From NCBI GenBank assembly GCA_031278855.1, contig JAITJR010000051.1, positions 1-30,726 of the forward strand: a stretch of DNA of 30,726 nt, read 5' to 3'. A program made the position numbers and the translations under genes. Shown piece by piece: positions 8,323-17,616 of the stretch (position 1 is the stretch's first letter; every line of letters starts with the position of its first letter). This DNA is from Mycoplasmataceae bacterium. GTDB taxonomy: Bacteria > Bacillota_I > Bacilli_A > Mycoplasmatales > Mycoplasmoidaceae. The notes beneath the pieces are model-generated. The model saw nothing but the letters and a program-made list of their open reading frames with translations. It was not told the origin of the DNA and ran no database searches.

Positions 8323-8953
8323 TTTATTTTATTGGTCACTATTATCATTGCGTTCCTTATTTAATCAACCATTTTATTTAATTTTTAATAAACAAAATTA
8401 CAACAAGAAATTTGTCATTGATGAATTAAAAAGATTGAAGATTCAAAAATATAAAATAATCATTTTACCAAAAGTTACTGATGGTCAAGCTACAACGGTA
8501 ATGGCTATAGATAAACACATGAAACCAGATGATAGCATTGTTATTTACAATGTAGATACATTTATTAAACCTGGCATAATCAATAAAAATATTTTTAAGC
8601 ATGACGGGAATATCACAACAGCTAAAGCTAAAGGCGATCATTGATCATTTGTAAAATTAGGTAGGAACGGACTAGCAACAGCTACTTCTGAAAAGATAAG
8701 GATTTCATCTAATTGTTCTATCGGTTCATACTATTTCAAGTATTGAAGTGATTTTAAAACCGTATACAAGAAATTTAGACATGAAATAAAAAAACAATTT
8801 AAAGAAGCTTATATCGCTCCTATGTACCAATATCTAATAAACATAAATAAAAAAATTGGTGTTCATAACATTAAAATGTCAGACATCGTTTCATTAGGTA
8901 CACCCAAAGAAGTATTAAAATTTGACAAATATTTTGCCAAAAATAATCGGTAA
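8228..8953 (+). CDS. Nucleotidyltransferase for an activated sugar or choline phosphate
   Basis: A 241-residue NTP-transferase-fold enzyme that would join an NTP to the product of the upstream kinase. The N-terminus has the nucleotide-binding loop ITAAGLGKRF followed by the lysine region FITPKYQII, like LicC and sugar-1-phosphate nucleotidyltransferases. DSIVIYNVDTF is the metal-binding aspartate region, and GDHWSFVKLG and a later GSYYFKYWSDF follow in the expected order, with UGA Trp codons. The start is ATG 8228; a GTG directly before it is a possible alternative. Whether the substrate is phosphocholine, phosphoethanolamine or a sugar phosphate cannot be decided here. Its 3' end meets the convergent phosphatase gene with one base between them. 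Confidence 0.78.
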
Positions 8954-8954
8954 A

Positions 8955-9494
8955 CTAAATTTTGAATTCGATGGGCTCACAATTTATCGGGGTTAATGTT
9001 AATGCGAACGGATTTTCATTAAGAAAATAAAAACGAAACAAACGCCCCACTCAAGAATGAGCAATGACAACGACAGTTTTATTTTTATGCTTTTTTATTA
9101 TTTCTTCGATGAATGGTTTAATGCGTTTGAAATACATATCTTGAATTTTTTCCACATTCATTCCTAGATCAGAGTTCAAATATCAATCAAACATATTTAA
9201 CATATCTTTTTGTAATGTTGGTTTTAGTTCTAACTTACCAAAATTACGCTCTTTTAATCGATTGTCTATTTTAATTTTTAATTTACGATTAGTCGCTAAT
9301 CACTTAGCGGTCGTTTTAGTTCGACTCATTGGGGAAACGTAAATAAAATCAATTTTAGTATTTTTGAAAGTTGCAACAAGTTGTTTAGACTGTTGTATAC
9401 CGATTCTAGATAACGGGACATCCGTGCTGCTTGTTCACACTTTTTTAACATTAGTTTTGGTTAGTCCATGTCGAACAAAATAAATGTGTGTCAT
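8955..9494 (-). CDS. Histidine phosphatase (phosphoglycerate mutase-like)
   Basis: A 179-residue member of the branch-1 histidine phosphatase superfamily. The catalytic RHG motif is in IYFVRHGLTKTN at the N-terminus, the second conserved basic region in YVSPMSRTKTTA, the acid residue region in DNRLKERNFGKLE, and the second catalytic histidine in VVVIAHSWVGR. Three UGA Trp codons hide it from the standard code. Substrate is unknown: members hydrolyse phosphosugars, phosphoglycerate or nucleotide precursors. Position opposite the nucleotidyltransferase may mean a role in the same pathway, which is inference only. Confidence 0.85.
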
Positions 9495-9784
9495 TAATTT
9501 ACCAATTTTCTATGATAAATATAGCATAAATATGCATAAAATAAAAAACCAAGCCATTTATCTAGATTGAGGAATAGGGCATATTTACATTAATAAATTG
9601 TTAAAAACTAAATAAAAATTATTTAGGTTATGGCAGGAATATTCAGTTTATTAAACTTTAGTAGAATTCAATTATAAACATTAACATTTAATCAATCAAT
9701 TGGATACGCTATTAATGATGCAAAAGCAATAGCCGATATGTATGTTGTTATTCATATACAAAAAATTGAATTATCGGCTGTGCT
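9495..9784. other. Intergenic region with a hairpin and a coding-like scrap
   Basis: AGCCGATA (9731-9738) pairs with TATCGGCT (9772-9779) around a 33-base interior. On the plus strand a frame from ATG 9630 reads 15 codons to TAA 9675, then continues open to TAA 9813-9815 overlapping the acyltransferase 3' end; the translation (for example YAINDAKAIADMYVVIHI) looks protein-like but I do not recognise it. It may be a relic. Confidence 0.35.
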
Positions 9785-10702
9785 TCAAGGACAAAACTTA
9801 ACAATCACACAATAACACAAGCCATGGAATAAATACATTGGCAAAGTGATTTTGCCAAGAAAGAGAGATGCATTGTTTAAAATTTTAAATTTTTCAGTTT
9901 TTAGGAAACTAAATAAAACAATTAATGACAAGCCAGTAAGTAAATTTAGTGCACTAATATCAAAACATACATTCACTAATTGAAAATTAATGTTTGGATT
10001 TTCAATATAAATATGATTATGAAACACACATAACAAGATAAAACTTATTACCAAAAATAAACATGCCAGAATAGATATAGTTTTATATTTTTTTAGAGAG
10101 TTGAATAAATACAAACTAGCTCATGCTCCGATTAAATATATCATGCAAGCTCGTGCTATTCAATATAGATTCAGATAATGAAAAATATTTCATGACTTTT
10201 CTTCATTTTGTCAAAAGAAGATAACTAATCAAAAGACTATTACTACCGCAAGCGAATATCATTTGTTTATTTTTGTAAAAATTTTATTCAATAACGGAGC
10301 AATTAATGTCAATGCTAACATTATGTATAAAAATCACCAAGATGTTAATTTATCAGATAAGAAACTACCGTCGGTAAATATATTAAATGGATTGTAATCA
10401 TTCAATCCGACATAGTAAAAAATAATATACAAAACAAAGCCAATAATTGTATAGATAACAGTCGTTACAAGCATTTTTAAAAAACGACTTTTTGTTAAGG
10501 ATAAAGAGAATCAACCTGTGATTAGAAAAAAAGTAGTAACTCCAATGGGGAAAAATATTCCAGATTGACTAACCCAAGGCGATAGGGAATGCTGCCAAAT
10601 TATGGTAAATATTAATACAAATCTTAATAACTCAACCCCCCCCCGTCGATTTACGATTTTTTTCCTTACATTTTTATGGTTGGCGCCTCTATCTTGTTTC
10701 AT
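9785..10702 (-). CDS. Membrane acyltransferase (family 3), phase-variable, ON
   Basis: A 305-residue polytopic protein with about ten hydrophobic segments. The N-terminal RRGGVELLRFVLIFTIIWQH matches the acyltransferase-3 (PF01757) start, where the histidine at the end of the first helix is catalytic. Such enzymes O-acylate cell-surface sugars. Residues around Arg-Gly-Gly are encoded by a G9 tract (10636-10644 on the plus strand as C9); nine G keep the frame open, so the gene is ON, while 8 or 10 would stop it within the first quarter. ATG 10702 is chosen because a minus-strand TATAAT ends 8 bases upstream; a TTG at 10711 lies inside that hexamer. Several UGA Trp codons occur. It diverges from the glycosyltransferase and probably modifies the same surface polymer or glycolipid. 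Confidence 0.85.
10636..10644 (-). repeat. Poly-G tract (G9) inside the acyltransferase gene
   Basis: Nine C on the plus strand, nine G in the coding strand, about 20 codons into the gene and just ahead of the catalytic first helix: the usual place for an ON/OFF contingency repeat. Confidence 0.85.
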
Positions 10703-10710
10703 AGCCGTCA

Positions 10711-10716
10711 ATTATA
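10711..10716 (-). promoter_or_regulatory. -10 hexamer TATAAT of the acyltransferase
   Basis: A perfect minus-strand TATAAT lies 8 bases before ATG 10702 in the 41-base divergent gap before the glycosyltransferase. Confidence 0.45.
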
Positions 10717-10743
10717 TTTTTTTGTGTTAGTATTAATTGAATT

Positions 10744-12474
10744 ATGTTTTATTCGAAAACTAGAACTTTATCCGTTAAATTATCCGTAGTTAAAGCACTA
10801 ATTAATACATTTCTTGTGACTTTTATTGCATGTTACGGAATAGTTATGGTCGTTATTAACTATAATGATATGAATAAGAATAATGGGACTGACACAATTA
10901 TTTCCATAATAAGTTGAGGATTGCTCCAAGGTTTAATATTGGCAATGTTTAACATTATTTATTCTGTTGCCACCAAAAAATACTTGACAAATAAATATGT
11001 TGATGAGACGCTCCATATTGTACATGAAGTTAAGATGCCCATCAAATTGCCGAAAGTAGTTTATGTTTATACAACGCATAATGATTTTATGCCAGCACGT
11101 TTGTTGCAAAATGCGAAGCAGACATATAAAAATTTTGAAGTTTGAATTTCTGATGGATCGGATAATTTGAAAATAATAAAAGAGATAGACAGATTTGTAA
11201 AAAAACATAAGTTTAATTTATATCGTTTGGGCGGTAAAGGTAGCAAAGATAAATCTGATAATTTAAATCATTTTTTAAAATATTCTGGAGTAGAATTTGA
11301 CTATTTAATGATTGGGGATAGCGATGAAATTTTTGACAAAAATTTCATTAATTGTAATATTAGATTTTTTTACAGCAAAAAATATGAAAAACTAGCATAT
11401 GTTAGTCCGCTGAATCAATGTTATAAAACTAGAAATCTATACACAAATGTAATGAGTGGTTTGGATAATATAAGTTTTATTAAAACTGATCTTATAAAGA
11501 CTTTTGTTTTACGAGAATATCCGAATCTCTTTGGTGCTTCATGCTTAATTTCTGGGAAATTTATTAATAGTATGGGCGGCATTTTCCCAAATTCTGTATG
11601 TGAAGATTATTACACTGAAAATATTGCTGTTACACATGGCTGAATTGGTGCATTATCACCACTAACAGTATGCACACAAGCCTACGATATTAATATTAAA
11701 GCTCACTATTCACGAATAATGCGTGTAGTTGATTGGATAATAAAACTACGTAAAACTGATACATTCGTTAATTACAACGAAAGATATTCAGGATGGTTTT
11801 CAAGAAGTATGATTCTTTTGTTTGCACCACTTTTATTAGTAATATCCATTTTAGGTATCTCTGTAATAATTTGATGAGTCGTATTATTTTGAAATGACTT
11901 AATACACAATGTAACGTTTATTTCTATTATTTTAACTTCAATTTTATCTCTAATTGTAACTATGTCTATTGTAAATTATGATAATGCCAAAATAAATGGT
12001 ATTATAAATTCGTTACTATTTCCTTTTTTTATGGTTCTTTACTCATTCAGCTTTATTTCTTATATTTGTAAGCATTGATTTAACACAATGATATTGTCTA
12101 AATATTCAAACTTTCAGCAGGGGACTCAAAAAAAATTCTTTACAAAATCACTTTCACTGGCTTTCAAAAAAATTCTGCCAGATGTCATAATGTTTATGTG
12201 TTTTTCTATTCCTACATGTTGTTTTAATATTTTTTGCACTAATTTAATGATTCATAACACTAGTTTATTGTATGTTTACATTTTAGTTAATATGATATTA
12301 GGCTCCTTATCGTTATCTTTTTTATCAACTATCATTTTATATTTATTTTCTTTTGTAAAGGTTTTTGATTACAATCCTAATAAATTTATTTACTATAAAA
12401 ATAAATATGTTAGTTTTGATAGAATCAAAAACAAGTTTTATGCAGAAAACAAAAAGACTAAGCGTTTATGCTAA
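10744..12474 (+). CDS. Membrane-bound family 2 glycosyltransferase
   Basis: A 576-residue integral membrane enzyme. Two N-terminal membrane helices (about 18-40 and 55-80) precede a GT-A catalytic domain: KVVYVYTTHNDFMPARLLQ opens it, WISDGSD is the first acidic site, DYLMIGDSDEIFD holds the DxD sugar-nucleotide/metal motif, ASCLISGKF and VCEDYYTENIAV hold the acceptor and catalytic ED region, and ERYSGWFSR stands where processive enzymes have QxxRW. At least five helices follow. This layout matches cellulose/hyaluronan-synthase-like or glycolipid synthases. Many Trp are UGA. It is followed 29 bases later by the epimerase gene, which has a Shine-Dalgarno and no clear promoter, so the two form an operon. 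Polymer identity is unknown. Confidence 0.82.
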
Positions 12475-12503
12475 AAGTTATTCCGAGGAGAAAAAAAGCA
12501 TCT

Positions 12504-13512
12504 ATGAATGTATTGATCACGGGAGGGGGGGGGGTTCGTTGGCTCATGCTTTGCTAAATTTCTAATCTCTAAAAAAGTTAATGTGAAAATATTGGACAAT
12601 TTAAAATACGGTTACAAAGATAATTTTGAAGACGAACCGTTACTTGTTAAAAATTTTATTCAAGCTGATATCCGAGATAAAGATTTTCAGAAATATTTAA
12701 AGGATGTAGATGTGGTATATCATTTTGCCGCTATTTCTGCATTACCTGAATGTGAATCGAATCCAACCGAAGCTTTTGATGTAAATGTAAACGGATTAGT
12801 TAATGTTTTAAATGCTTGTCGAAATTCAAAAATTAAACGCATTGTCTTTGCATCTACATCTGCAGTTTATGAAAACAATAATCCTGATTTAAAAATGACA
12901 GAAAATATGCATGTTGCCCCAAATTTAGTGTATTCTACAAGTAAATATTGTGCTGAACAAATTTGTAAGTCTTATTCAAATAACTATAAAATGGATATTA
13001 TTATCGGACGCTTCTTTAATGTCTTTGGTGCACACCAAGACTTCCGTAGGGCATACCCACCTTTTACAAGCTATTTAGTTCGTGAGATATTAAACGAGAG
13101 AAAACCTATTGTGTACAACATATCTAATGTACAACGCGACTATATTTATATCGATGACTTAATGATTTATTTATACAAAATGTGTTTTGCCAGAAAAAAA
13201 TATAATTCAGAAATATTCAATTTATCATCTGGTAATGGTTACTCTGCGTTGAATATTACTAAAACAATTTTTAAAATGTTAAATAAAAAAGTTTTATACA
13301 CTAAAGGGAATCCGTCGGAGTTCTGGTACAAATATAAAACTTTATTTGATAAACATTTTAATCTTAGTAAAGAACGCATTAAGAAAGAAGTATATAAACA
13401 TTGTATTGGGTCTAACGAAAAGATCGTCAAGGAATTTAAATATAAACCCGTTTCCCAATTAAAAGAAGGTCTAAATAACATTATTTCATATCAAAAAAAA
13501 TATGGGGATTAG
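12504..13512 (+). CDS. NAD-dependent sugar-nucleotide epimerase, phase-variable, OFF in this sequence
   Basis: An extended short-chain dehydrogenase of the UDP-glucose/GlcNAc 4-epimerase type. From ATG 12504, after GAGGAG at 12485-12490, the protein begins MNVLITGGGG, encoded by a G tract at 12525-12534. That tract has 10 G here, which puts the start one base out of frame and ends it after about 17 codons. With 9 G it would read TGGGGFVGSCFAKFLISKK, a proper Rossmann GxxGxxG motif, and run 335 residues to TAG 13510-13512. The rest is intact: YHFAAISALPECE, the serine in FASTSAVYE, the catalytic YSTSKYCAEQ (YxxxK), and GRFFNVFG. The catalytic frame is uninterrupted, so this is a switch and not decay. 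It would supply a sugar nucleotide to the upstream glycosyltransferase. Confidence 0.88.
12525..12534 (+). repeat. Poly-G tract (G10) in the epimerase Rossmann motif
   Basis: Ten G directly encode the glycines of the NAD-binding loop. In-frame lengths are 9 (or 12) given ATG 12504; the present 10 is OFF. Confidence 0.9.
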
Positions 13513-13553
13513 GATTATGCATTGCAGTGATAGATTTATTCCTCTAAACTTTC

Positions 13554-13559
13554 TATAAT
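13554..13559 (+). promoter_or_regulatory. -10 hexamer TATAAT of the dhaL operon
   Basis: TATAAT ends 9 bases before ATG 13569. It separates the dha genes from the glycan locus upstream. Confidence 0.5.
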
Positions 13560-13568
13560 TGGGTTGTT

Positions 13569-14168
13569 ATGCTTATTAAAAAATATTTTGAAATTATTAC
13601 AAACGATCTAATTATTAATGAAAATAAGTTGAATAAATTAGATGCTGCCATTGGTGATGGTGATTATGGTTCTAATGTAGTTAAAGGTTTTAAATATATA
13701 TTAGATCAATCTAGTTCGTTCACTCAAACTAGTAGTTTACAAAGTGACTTAATGACTTGTGCTAAGCAATTTATGGATAAGATTGGTGGTAGTTCTGGTT
13801 TTTTAACAGGTGTAGTGTTTATGGCATTAGCACAAAGTTTTCAAAACAAAATTACAATTACTAATCAAGATATCGGTAATGCCCTCAAAGCGGCATGCGA
13901 ACGTATCAGTCAATTGGGTAAAACTAAGGTTGGTGAAAAAACGATGTTAGATGCACTTTATCCTGCTGCTATAGCTATGTGTGCTACTACCGATGTTAAT
14001 ATTAATTTTGTCAAAGCTGCTGAAGCTGCACACTTAGGAGCCGAAAGTACTATCAATATGAAAGCCACTAAAGGACGATCTTCATATTTGGGTGAACGTT
14101 CAATTGGTCATATGGATCCTGGCGCATGTGCTATCGCTATTATTTTTAAGTCTTTAACTAAAATTTAA
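13569..14168 (+). CDS. dhaL: Dihydroxyacetone kinase subunit DhaL (first copy, altered)
   Basis: The ADP-binding subunit that passes phosphate to the ketose held by DhaK; cytoplasmic. The 199-residue protein matches the usual ~210. The Mg-ADP aspartates are in DAAIGDGDYGSN (about 25-36), the glycine-rich turn in KIGGSSGFLTG, and GRSSYLGERSIGHMDPGA near the C-terminus is the conserved nucleotide-lid region. Two differences from the second copy next door stand out: Tyr33 replaces the histidine normally seen in GDGDHG, and Phe replaces Pro in GGSSGP. The adjacent gene repeats this domain closely, so this is a tandem duplication. This copy may be a specialised or partly inactive subunit; that is inference. 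Confidence 0.9.
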   Translation: MLIKKYFEIITNDLIINENKLNKLDAAIGDGDYGSNVVKGFKYILDQSSSFTQTSSLQSDLMTCAKQFMDKIGGSSGFLTGVVFMALAQSFQNKITITNQDIGNALKAACERISQLGKTKVGEKTMLDALYPAAIAMCATTDVNINFVKAAEAAHLGAESTINMKATKGRSSYLGERSIGHMDPGACAIAIIFKSLTKI

Positions 14169-14182
14169 TCAAGGTATTAATC

Positions 14183-15262
14183 ATGGAAATCACTAAATAC
14201 ATGCAAAGTATTATTAACACATTAAGTGCCAACGAAAGTAAATTAAATGATTTAGACGCTGCGATTGGCGACGGTGATCATGGCTCTAATATTTTAAGAG
14301 GGTTCAAAGCTGTTTTAGAGCAAAGTCATAATTTCACTAAAGAAAGTTTGATTGAAAAAGATCTAATGCTATGTGCTCAACAATTAATGTCTAAAATTGG
14401 TGGTAGTTCTGGTCCTTTACTAGGTTCTGCTTTTATGGCATTATCGGTTGCTTTGAAAAATAAAACTATTTTCACTAATCAAGACATTGCTCAAGGACTA
14501 CAAATGGCGTTTGACCGTATTAGCCAATTAGGGAAATCAAAAATTGGCGAAAAAACAATGTTAGATGCCATATATCCTGCCATCAAAGCTATGGATGTTA
14601 CTCAAGATAAATTGGACTTTACTGCTGCCGCTAGAGCAGCTGATGATGGGGCTATTGCCACTATTCCCATGCTAGCCACTAAAGGACGAGCCTCATATTT
14701 GGGTGAACGTTCAATTGGCCATATGGATCCTGGTGCATATTCTGTTGCTTTAATTTTTTCAGCACTTACTAAAGTCCAAGCAGACGTAACCGACCTCAAA
14801 ATAACTACTGATAATCATCAAACAATACCTGCAAATAGTAACGATGAGTATAAACTACTTCCCATAACTAAACTAGTTAGTATTCTAGTAGTATCGCATA
14901 GCGAATCATTAGCTAAAGCTACCACACAATTTGCAAGCGAAATGAAAAATAATGAATTCACCTTTGAATATGTAGCTGGGATTGAGAATGGTAGATTTTT
15001 TGGTACAGATCCGCAACAGATCAAACAAACAATCCAAAGATTAGCCACTGATTCTGAAATCCTAATTATTTATGATTTAGGTTCATCAAAAATGAATTTA
15101 GAAATGGCAATCAGTTTATTGCCGAATGAATATACGCAACGTGTGAAAGTTTGTCACTGTGCTTTTGTCGAAGGTACGATCATAGCGGTATCGACCAACA
15201 ACACTCAAAAGGCTAGCGAACTTTGTGATATAGTTGAGTCTCAAGTTAAGATTGAAAAATAA
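14183..15262 (+). CDS. dhaLM: DhaL-DhaM fusion of the PTS dihydroxyacetone kinase
   Basis: A 359-residue two-domain protein. Residues 1 to about 200 are a canonical DhaL (GDGDHG at 29-34, KIGGSSGPLLG, GRASYLGERSIGHMDPGA). After a Thr/Asn-rich linker of about 30 residues comes an EIIA-Man-like DhaM domain: ILVVSHSESLAKATTQ with the phospho-accepting histidine near residue 240, then IGTD-like FGTDPQQI, IIYDLGSSKMNLEMA and FVEGTIIAVS in family order. DhaM takes phosphate from HPr of the PEP phosphotransferase system and recharges ADP on DhaL. DhaL and DhaM are separate proteins in most Firmicutes, so the fusion is notable. AAGG lies 10 bases before the start, and 14 bases separate it from the first dhaL. 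The DhaK partner is at 21.7-22.7 kb. Confidence 0.92.
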   Translation: MEITKYMQSIINTLSANESKLNDLDAAIGDGDHGSNILRGFKAVLEQSHNFTKESLIEKDLMLCAQQLMSKIGGSSGPLLGSAFMALSVALKNKTIFTNQDIAQGLQMAFDRISQLGKSKIGEKTMLDAIYPAIKAMDVTQDKLDFTAAARAADDGAIATIPMLATKGRASYLGERSIGHMDPGAYSVALIFSALTKVQADVTDLKITTDNHQTIPANSNDEYKLLPITKLVSILVVSHSESLAKATTQFASEMKNNEFTFEYVAGIENGRFFGTDPQQIKQTIQRLATDSEILIIYDLGSSKMNLEMAISLLPNEYTQRVKVCHCAFVEGTIIAVSTNNTQKASELCDIVESQVKIEK

Positions 15263-15271
15263 GAACACACA

Positions 15272-16078
15272 ATGATCCCAACCACTTTCAAAGAATTCAT
15301 TCTCCCTTGCACTAATGCTAATCATTGTTTGGGAGATTTATTATTTATTCATGGTTTTTGCGTTGAACATAGTTATTTTACGGCAGCTAATGAACTAGCA
15401 AAATATTTCAATGTTTACATGATTGATTTACCAGGGCACGGCGTTAATCTTGAAGGTGTAACAAGCAACGATTTAAAAATGCATAAATTAACTGACTACA
15501 TTGTGTCCTATGTAAAGTTTAAAAATTTAAATAATTTTTATTTAATGGGTCATTCCATGGGCGGAGCTTTAGCATCATTAGTAGCTAATCTTATTCCTGA
15601 AAAAATTAAGAAAATGTTTTTACTTTGTCCTGCCAACCCCGCTTCTTCACATCTTGGGTTCAAATCTTTCTATATTTTTTATCCAAAAAATATGAAACAA
15701 AAAAATCGTTTATTAAAACATTTGTATGCACCTAATAATTTTGCAAAGTTTTCACAAAATCCAACCTGGGTAGAATTTAATAAAAAACAGCTTGATTTTC
15801 AATTAGCTCACTGACATCACATGAAAAAACTATTTCGAAATATGTCTATTAGTGTATTGACAAGTACTAAAAGAGCGCAAAAACATATTAATATTCCCAC
15901 ACTTTTAATGGTGGGTCACTATGACCGAATTATTTCGTCAAAATATACAATAAAATTTTTTAAGAAATATTTACCGACGAAGATATTGTCAATATATGAG
16001 TTTGAGCATTCTGGTCATTTAATTTTTGAAGAAGAACCACAAATTTTTGTTCAAAAAGTATTGGATTTTGCTAAATAA
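15272..16078 (+). CDS. Alpha/beta hydrolase
   Basis: A 268-residue alpha/beta-hydrolase-fold protein; one UGA Trp at 15812-15814 splits it under the standard code. The oxyanion region is LLFIHGFCVEH, the nucleophile elbow LMGHSMGGAL (Ser95), the acid is in VGHYDRIIS and the histidine in EHSGHLIFEE, so the catalytic triad is complete. No signal peptide is seen. Mollicute homologues are usually called lysophospholipase or esterase, but the substrate cannot be inferred. It follows dhaLM by 9 bases and is probably cotranscribed. Its stop codon overlaps the 3' end of convergent ispD by 8 bases. Confidence 0.88.
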
Positions 16079-16727
16079 GTTCTAAGTCTTCAATTGTAGT
16101 AATTTTGAAATTTAATAAACTACCCTTAACTAAATTGGATTTTTTAATTTTTAATCCTAGATAAGTAAATAAATCAGTGATCCCATGTTGAACGGTAGGA
16201 CAATAGATTTTTCAATACTTATATTGAAAAGTTTGCGGAGTTTGAACGATGTATTTATGTGAACGCTCTAAATAGACTGCTTGACTATTAAATTCCATAA
16301 TTGAGTCATGTAGTGCCAATACTGTCGATGCATAACCACATTGACTAGCTACTAAAATATTATTAGTAATAATTGCTGGAGTGACATTGATGCGTGCTGC
16401 ATCATGTGTAATGATAATATCAGTTGGGTTTATTTTAAAATTGGATGCTAAATAGTTTACACCATTTATTAACGATTTCCAACGCGCTCCCTGACACCCA
16501 TTACAAATAAGTAAATTCTTATATTTAGATCCAGTTAAATATTTTTGAAATTGTTGCTTATATTGATCATTAATGACTAATAAAATTTTATCGATTTTTT
16601 TGGTTTTTAAAAATGTATCTAAAGCATATAAAAACATTGGTTTATTTTTAATGCAAAATAATGGTTTTATTGGTGTTTTTTTAAATCGTTCACCTATCCC
16701 TGCTGCTAATATAATGCCGTATACCAT
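16071..16727 (-). CDS. ispD: 2-C-methyl-D-erythritol 4-phosphate cytidylyltransferase
   Basis: Third step of the MEP isoprenoid pathway: MEP plus CTP gives CDP-methylerythritol. The 218-residue product starts at ATG 16727 (MVYGIILAAGIGERF, with the CTP-binding loop); HDAARINVTP is the substrate aspartate/arginine region and IVQTPQTF the conserved C-terminal motif. One UGA Trp near 16209-16211 is read through. The related TarI enzymes (ribitol-phosphate cytidylyltransferases) share the fold, but ispF in the same operon supports IspD. It begins 4 bases after folD. The expected Pro after HDAAR is Ile here, a mild oddity. Confidence 0.85.
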
Positions 16728-16731
16728 AAAT

Positions 16732-17601
16732 TTACTTCTGCTCAATTAAACCATGTTGTAATTTAGTGAGTTCCACTAAATTTTTCATTAACATTGTTAC
16801 GGTCATCGGACCAACGCCTCCTGGTACTGGAGTAATATATTTGGCTACTTTACTAGCTGATTCAAAATCAACATCACCGCATAAGCTACCATTCGCATCA
16901 TGGTTCATTCCAACATCAATTACAGTGGCACCACACTTAATATATGAGTCGTCAATTATTTTAGGCTTGCCAACTGCACAAATCAAGATGTCAGCTTCCT
17001 TACAAACTTCGTGCAATCTTTGCGTCTTGGAATGACACAACGTTACAGTGGCGTCATCCAACAATAGTAAAGAAGCCATCGGTTTACCGACGATATTGCT
17101 TCGACCCACTACCACAGCTTTCTGTTCTGAAATAGGAATTTGGTAATGCTTCAAAAGTTCAATAATGCCAGCTGGAGTGCACGGCTTTAAATGTACATCA
17201 GTTTTACGAGCAGTTCATAATTTACCGATATTTGATAGATGGAAACAATCGACATCTTTATCTGGGTTAATATGAGCAATGATATTAGTTTCGTTAATAT
17301 GCATCGGTAACGGCATTTGCACCAAAATACCGTTAACACTCTTATCAATATTTAATTCGCCAATTAATCTTAATAATTCCGCATTGTTTGTTTCCATCGA
17401 TAATTTACGTAATTCTACATCAACATGCAGTTCATTACCCAAACGCATTTTATTACGTATATAAACATTACTAGCTGAATTAGAACCTATTTGTAAAATT
17501 ACTAATTTAGGAATAATATTTTTAATTTTAAGATCTGTAATTTGTTTACGAAGTTCATCGCAAATGTAGCGAGAAACTTTTTTGCCATCAATAATTGTCA
17601 T
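16732..17601 (-). CDS. folD: Methylenetetrahydrofolate dehydrogenase / cyclohydrolase
   Basis: Interconverts 5,10-methylene- and 10-formyl-tetrahydrofolate with NADP, supplying formyl groups to PurH and to initiator tRNA. The 289-residue protein is continuous when the UGA at about 17212-17214 is Trp. Features in order: [13 protein letters not shown] (catalytic Lys in YxxxK), [32 protein letters not shown], and the dinucleotide-binding [28 protein letters not shown] closes it. ATG 17601 is preferred over TTG 17607. It lies 15 bases after ispF and 4 before ispD, so a C1 gene is nested inside an isoprenoid operon. Confidence 0.95.
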
Positions 17602-17616
17602 AATCAAATTATAGAG

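Noticed and set aside
12583..13512. Epimerase starting at the internal GTG 12583
   Set aside because: This would delete the NAD-binding glycine motif; the intact motif encoded upstream across the G tract shows the true start is ATG 12504.
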